Source: Rhodobacter huangdaonensis
GTDB taxonomy: Bacteria > Pseudomonadota > Alphaproteobacteria > Rhodobacterales > Rhodobacteraceae
Length of the DNA: 64,000 bases
NCBI RefSeq assembly: GCF_004022465.1
Contig: NZ_SAVA01000005.1
Location: forward strand, 124,001-188,000
Direction: 5' to 3'
Shown here: positions 61,075 to 64,000 of the stretch, piece after piece
Numbering within the stretch: the stretch's first letter is position 1
How the letters are laid out: every line of letters starts with the position of its first letter
Position numbers and translations under genes: made by a program
Notes under the pieces: generated by a model
What the model was told of the DNA's origin: nothing
The model's input: the letters and a program-made list of their open reading frames with translations, nothing else
Databases searched by the model: none

Positions 61075-61103
61075 CAAAATCGTTTGCAATGCCAATTATT
61101 TTG
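61075..61103 (+). promoter_or_regulatory. Inverted-repeat candidate operator upstream of the MarR gene
   Basis: CAAAAT and ATTTTG (61075-61080 and 61098-61103) flank a spacer containing TTGCAATGCCAATTA, in a locally AT-rich stretch 15-45 bases before the MarR ATG. A MarR dimer controlling its own gene and the following transporter gene would be expected to bind here. This is an inference from position and symmetry only. Confidence 0.4.
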
Positions 61104-61118
61104 AGGCACAGGCAGCCG

Positions 61119-61583
61119 ATGCGCATCGAGCCCGATTCCCCCCGCCTCCGCTTCGGATACCTTTTCGTCTCGCTTGGCCGTGCCTGGCGGCGCGTCGTCG
61201 ACCATCGCCTCGCCGAGGCCGGGCTCAGCGACGCCACCTGGGCGCCGCTCGTCAACCTTGCCCGCCATGGCGACGGCATCAGCCAGACCGAGCTGGCCGC
61301 GCGGCTCGGCCTCGACGGCTCGAGCCTCGTGCGGCTGATCGACCTGCTCGCCGAGCGCGGTTTCGTCGAGCGTCAGATCGACCCCGCCGACCGCCGCGCC
61401 CGCCGGCTGCTGCTGACCGCGGCCGGCCGCGCCGAGGTCGAGCGCATCCTCGCCGAGCTTGGCCGGATCGAGACCGAGCTTCTGAGCGATGTCGACGAGG
61501 CCGAGATCGGCCGGATGCTGGATGCGATGGAACGGATCAAGGCCCGCACCGAGGCCATGCTCGACCGGGAGAAGACGAAATGA
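61119..61583 (+). CDS. MarR-family transcriptional regulator
   Basis: 154 residues with a winged helix-turn-helix: LSDATWAPLVNLARHGDGISQTELAARLGLDGSSLVRLIDLLAERGFVERQ contains the recognition helix, and DPADRRARRLLLTAAG is the conserved wing with the DxRxxR motif. The family binds aromatic acids or other small ligands. It overlaps the FUSC gene by four bases, so it likely controls that efflux protein. The ATG at 61119 has only a weak ribosome site. Confidence 0.92.
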   Translation: MRIEPDSPRLRFGYLFVSLGRAWRRVVDHRLAEAGLSDATWAPLVNLARHGDGISQTELAARLGLDGSSLVRLIDLLAERGFVERQIDPADRRARRLLLTAAGRAEVERILAELGRIETELLSDVDEAEIGRMLDAMERIKARTEAMLDREKTK

Positions 61584-63427
61584 CCGCCACCCTCGAACGC
61601 TATGGCTTCGATGCCGCCCGCACCGCCTTTGCCGGGCGCACCGCGGTCGCCGCCTGCATCGCCTTCATCGCCGGCTGGGCGCTCGGGCTCGAGCATCCGC
61701 AATGGTCGGCAATGGCGGTCTGGGCCGCCGCACAGCCGACGCGCGGGCAACTGCTGGAGAAGGGCTTCTTCCGCATCGCCGGCACGATCAGCGGCACGCT
61801 CGCCGGCATCGCGCTGGTGCTGGCGATGCAGATCCACCCGGCGCTTCTGGTTCTCGGCCTTGCGCTCTGGGTCGGGCTGTGCACCGCGATCGGCAACCTG
61901 CAACGCGGTTTTGTCGCCTATGGCACGGTGCTTGCGGGCTATACCGCGGCGATGGTGTCCCTGCTCGATGCCGCCCATCCCGAGCATGTGCTGCACCTCG
62001 GCGCCGACCGCTTCGCGACGGTGCTGACCGGCGTCGTCACCGCGATGGTGGTGGGCACCGTCTTCGCTCCGCCGGCGGCGCGCGGCGCGCTGCGCGCGCG
62101 CCTTGCCGCGCTGGTGGCCGACCTGCTCGAGGCCGCGGCGACACCCGCAAGCGACGCGCGCGCGCCGGCGCTGCTTGCCGAGATGTCGGCGATCGAGGAC
62201 GGGCTCGACCCGCATGGCGCGGGCTCGTTCCGCTCGCGGCGCGACGTGCGGGCGGTGCGCTCGGTGCTGATCGCGGCGATGGCGCTGCTGCTGTGGCGGC
62301 GCGCGGCCGAAACCCTGCCCGCCGCCGTCGCGGCCGAGCTGCTGCGCGCCGCGCAGCTGCTGCGCGCCGATGCCCCCGAGGCCGCGGCCGAGGCGCTGAC
62401 CCGCGCCGCCGCGGGCCGGCCCGACCTTGCCGAGACCCTCGCCCCCCTCGCCGCGGCACTGCACGGCTGGCTGCGCCCGGAGACCCCGCCGACCGAGACC
62501 GCCCTGCCGGTGGTGCTGCACCGCGACTGGATCGGCGCGCGCGAGGCGGGGCTGCGCGCCTTCGGCGGGCTGTTGCTGTTCGGCGTTATCTGGCAGCTCA
62601 CCGGCTGGAGCGCCGGCGCCTACATGCTGCTTGGGCTGTCGGTGATGCTCTCGCTCTTCTCCACCTTCGAGAACCCCTCGGCGCAGATGCGCAACGTCTT
62701 CTATGGCCAGATCCTCGGCGTGATCGGCGCGCTTGCCTGCCGCTGGCTGGCCTGGCCGCTCGCCGGCAGCGAGCTGCAGATGATCCTGTCGACCCTGCCC
62801 TTCATCCTGATCGGTCCGCTCTTCGTCGGCCATCGCCGCACCGTGGCGGCAAGCTTCGACTACAACATGGTGCTGATGCTGATGCTGCAACCGCACTGGC
62901 CGCTGAGCGGCAGCTTTGAGGCCTCGCTTGCGGCGGGGCTGGCGGTGCTCGCCGGGCCGGTGGCGGCGATGGTCGCCTATCGCTTCGTCTATCCGACCAG
63001 CCTGCGGCGCCGGCAGGACACGCTGATCGCGATGATGCGGCGCGACCTTGGCGATCTGGCCGCCGACCCGCAGGCGCTGTCGCACCGGCAGGTGTGGCGG
63101 GCGCGGCTCTATCACCGGCTGCTGCGGCTGGTGCGGCTGTCAGGGCGTTCGGCCCGGGCGAGCGCCGAGGCGATGGAGATCGGGCTCGCGCTCGTCGGCC
63201 TTGGCCAGGCGGCGATGCGCGCGCATGAGATCGGGGCCTCGGGGGCGCCGCCGGCGCGCGCCGCGCGCGCGGTGCTTGCCCGCCTCGCGCGCTACCCGGC
63301 CGATCCGGGGCGCAGCAGCGCGGCACTGGCGCGGCTCGGCACGCGGCTGAGCGGGGCGGATGCCATGCTCTTCGCCGAGGCCGCCGCGCAGATCACCGCC
63401 CCCGCCGTCACCGGCCGCGCGGGCTGA
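61580..63427 (+). CDS. FUSC/AaeB-family aromatic-acid efflux permease
   Basis: 615 residues: two blocks of five to six membrane helices (about 15-165 and 320-480), each followed by a soluble helical part. QWSAMAVWAAAQPTRGQLLEKGFFRIAGTISG is the FUSC signature; the second half repeats it loosely in GAYMLLGLSVMLSLFSTFENP. AaeB exports p-hydroxybenzoate with the membrane-fusion protein AaeA, which is not encoded here. Coupled to the MarR gene by a four-base overlap; its stop codon lies three bases from the convergent DUF1850 stop. Confidence 0.88.
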   Translation: MTATLERYGFDAARTAFAGRTAVAACIAFIAGWALGLEHPQWSAMAVWAAAQPTRGQLLEKGFFRIAGTISGTLAGIALVLAMQIHPALLVLGLALWVGLCTAIGNLQRGFVAYGTVLAGYTAAMVSLLDAAHPEHVLHLGADRFATVLTGVVTAMVVGTVFAPPAARGALRARLAALVADLLEAAATPASDARAPALLAEMSAIEDGLDPHGAGSFRSRRDVRAVRSVLIAAMALLLWRRAAETLPAAVAAELLRAAQLLRADAPEAAAEALTRAAAGRPDLAETLAPLAAALHGWLRPETPPTETALPVVLHRDWIGAREAGLRAFGGLLLFGVIWQLTGWSAGAYMLLGLSVMLSLFSTFENPSAQMRNVFYGQILGVIGALACRWLAWPLAGSELQMILSTLPFILIGPLFVGHRRTVAASFDYNMVLMLMLQPHWPLSGSFEASLAAGLAVLAGPVAAMVAYRFVYPTSLRRRQDTLIAMMRRDLGDLAADPQALSHRQVWRARLYHRLLRLVRLSGRSARASAEAMEIGLALVGLGQAAMRAHEIGASGAPPARAARAVLARLARYPADPGRSSAALARLGTRLSGADAMLFAEAAAQITAPAVTGRAG

Positions 63428-63430
63428 GCC

Positions 63431-63802
63431 TCAGCCGTCGCAGCCGGGTGCCACCCAAAGCCGGATCGGCGCGCCCTCGGTCGCGCCGATCTCGCGGCAG
63501 GCACCCTCGGCGCAGAGCGTCCAGCCGCCAAGCGTGGCGCCCGAGGCGGCCAGGAAGACCTCGCGCTGCAGCGGCAGTTTCGGGAAGTAGTGCCAGCCGT
63601 CGGGTTCGAGGATCGCGTCGGGCGGCGCTTCCATGCCCGCCCCGGCGCTCGTCACCCGGGCCTCGACCGGGCGCAGCCCGGTGCCCGTGACCTCCCAGCG
63701 TTCCCACCAAGTGGTGTGCTGGACCGAATGGGTCCAGCTCAGGGTGAAGGTGCCGACGGCAAGGGCAAGCGCCTTGCCGCCGGCGAGGATGCACAGCGTC
63801 AT
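63431..63802 (-). CDS. DUF1850 family protein
   Basis: 123 residues with a hydrophobic N-terminus (CILAGGKALALAVGTF) that may be a signal or anchor. FTLSWTHSVQHTTWWERWEV, TSAGAGMEAPP and GGWTLCAEGACREIGA are characteristic of DUF1850, found almost always directly downstream of a TAXI-type TRAP transporter permease gene. It overlaps the permease gene stop codon by four bases. Its function is unknown, but it is probably an accessory of the transporter. Confidence 0.82.
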   Translation of the reverse strand: MTLCILAGGKALALAVGTFTLSWTHSVQHTTWWERWEVTGTGLRPVEARVTSAGAGMEAPPDAILEPDGWHYFPKLPLQREVFLAASGATLGGWTLCAEGACREIGATEGAPIRLWVAPGCDG

Positions 63803-64000
63803 GCCGCGGCCGGCGCGCCCTTGCGCCCGCGCAGCCAGATCAGCACCGCGACCAGCGCCGTGATGCCGAAACCCAGCTCGTCCGAGATCGGCAGGGCCAC
63901 GATCAGCGACACGCCACCGGCGAAAGCCAGCACCCGCTCGTACCAGCGCAGCGGCATGTGCAGATAGCCCACCACCGCAAGGCCCCAGAGCGCGATCGCG
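63799..64000 (-). CDS. TRAP transporter fused permease, C-terminal end (truncated by the window)
   Basis: The last 66 codons of a gene that starts beyond the right edge. The peptide reads AIALWGLAVVGYLHMPLRWY, then hydrophobic segments ALPISDELGFGITALVAVL and ending LRGRKGAPAAA. A polytopic C-terminus followed immediately by DUF1850 fits the fused 4TM/12TM permease of a TAXI-TRAP transporter. The matching solute-binding protein gene should lie just to the right. Confidence 0.75.
   Translation of the reverse strand, partial: AIALWGLAVVGYLHMPLRWYERVLAFAGGVSLIVALPISDELGFGITALVAVLIWLRGRKGAPAAA

Overview
The window is a GC-rich, densely packed chromosomal segment of an alphaproteobacterium, most likely a member of the Rhodobacteraceae/Paracoccaceae (Rhodobacter and relatives). 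The evidence is the neighbourhood accB-accC-aat-DUF2155-mlaD-NDUFA12 beside clpP-clpX, a class I lysyl-tRNA synthetase, the DUF4212/ActP/DUF294 acetate locus, a PuuD-type membrane urate oxidase, and an intergenic repeat with an AAATACCTC core. I see no rRNA, tRNA, CRISPR array, insertion sequence or integrated phage. The gene content is almost entirely chromosomal housekeeping and catabolism.

Layout. 1-1.5 kb: reductive pyrimidine catabolism (preT, and preA cut by the left edge) behind a candidate operator. 1.8-7.7 kb: biotin carboxyl carrier and biotin carboxylase, Aat, a DUF2155-MlaD-NDUFA12 operon and ClpP-ClpX. 7.9-13.9 kb: uric-acid breakdown as two divergent arms (uraH-puuD on the minus strand; an allantoinase/OHCU-decarboxylase fusion, ureidoglycine aminohydrolase and allA on the plus strand) with a convergent glycerate 2-kinase that can consume glyoxylate-derived glycerate. 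14-17.5 kb: a secreted 5'-nucleotidase behind a clean two-half-site Pho box, then DUF952, pyrD and an ArsC-like protein. 17.6-27.4 kb: an acetate locus on the minus strand (acsA, adk, DUF4212, actP, a GlnD-like/CBS/cNMP protein, a small membrane protein, a response regulator, and a DnaQ exonuclease fused to a degenerate membrane sensor). 27.8-38 kb: SulP transporter, HugZ-like protein, a long beta-helix protein, CHAD protein, LysRS, TerB-like protein, a broken small gene, DacB and NadD.

38-44 kb is a signalling region: an H-NOX-family protein whose heme ligand is replaced, an HNOBA-GGDEF diguanylate cyclase, and a PleD-like cyclase, with a DUF4153 membrane protein, a phosphoglycolate-phosphatase-like protein and DUF3572 between them. 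44-46.6 kb: an ECF sigma factor, a one-TM protein, a CnrX/CpxP-like membrane protein and a four-EF-hand secreted protein. 46.7-54.2 kb: DUF983, Nudix, a DMT exporter, two lipoproteins, an aldo/keto reductase, pabC-like and pabB genes for p-aminobenzoate, a class III CoA-transferase and TrmO. 54.3-61 kb: an M24 peptidase followed by a complete dppABCDF dipeptide importer. 61-64 kb: a MarR-FUSC efflux pair and the 3' end of a TRAP-TAXI transporter with its DUF1850 partner.

Most new-looking items: the sensor-exonuclease fusion plus orphan response regulator in the acetate locus, the heme-ligand-less H-NOX paired with a diguanylate cyclase, the Pho box upstream of the 5'-nucleotidase, the EF-hand-like loop inside the acetate symporter, and the sigma/sensor/EF-hand module. 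Coordinates of starts are chosen from ribosome-binding sites and family lengths; all functional names come from reading the translated sequence, with no database search.
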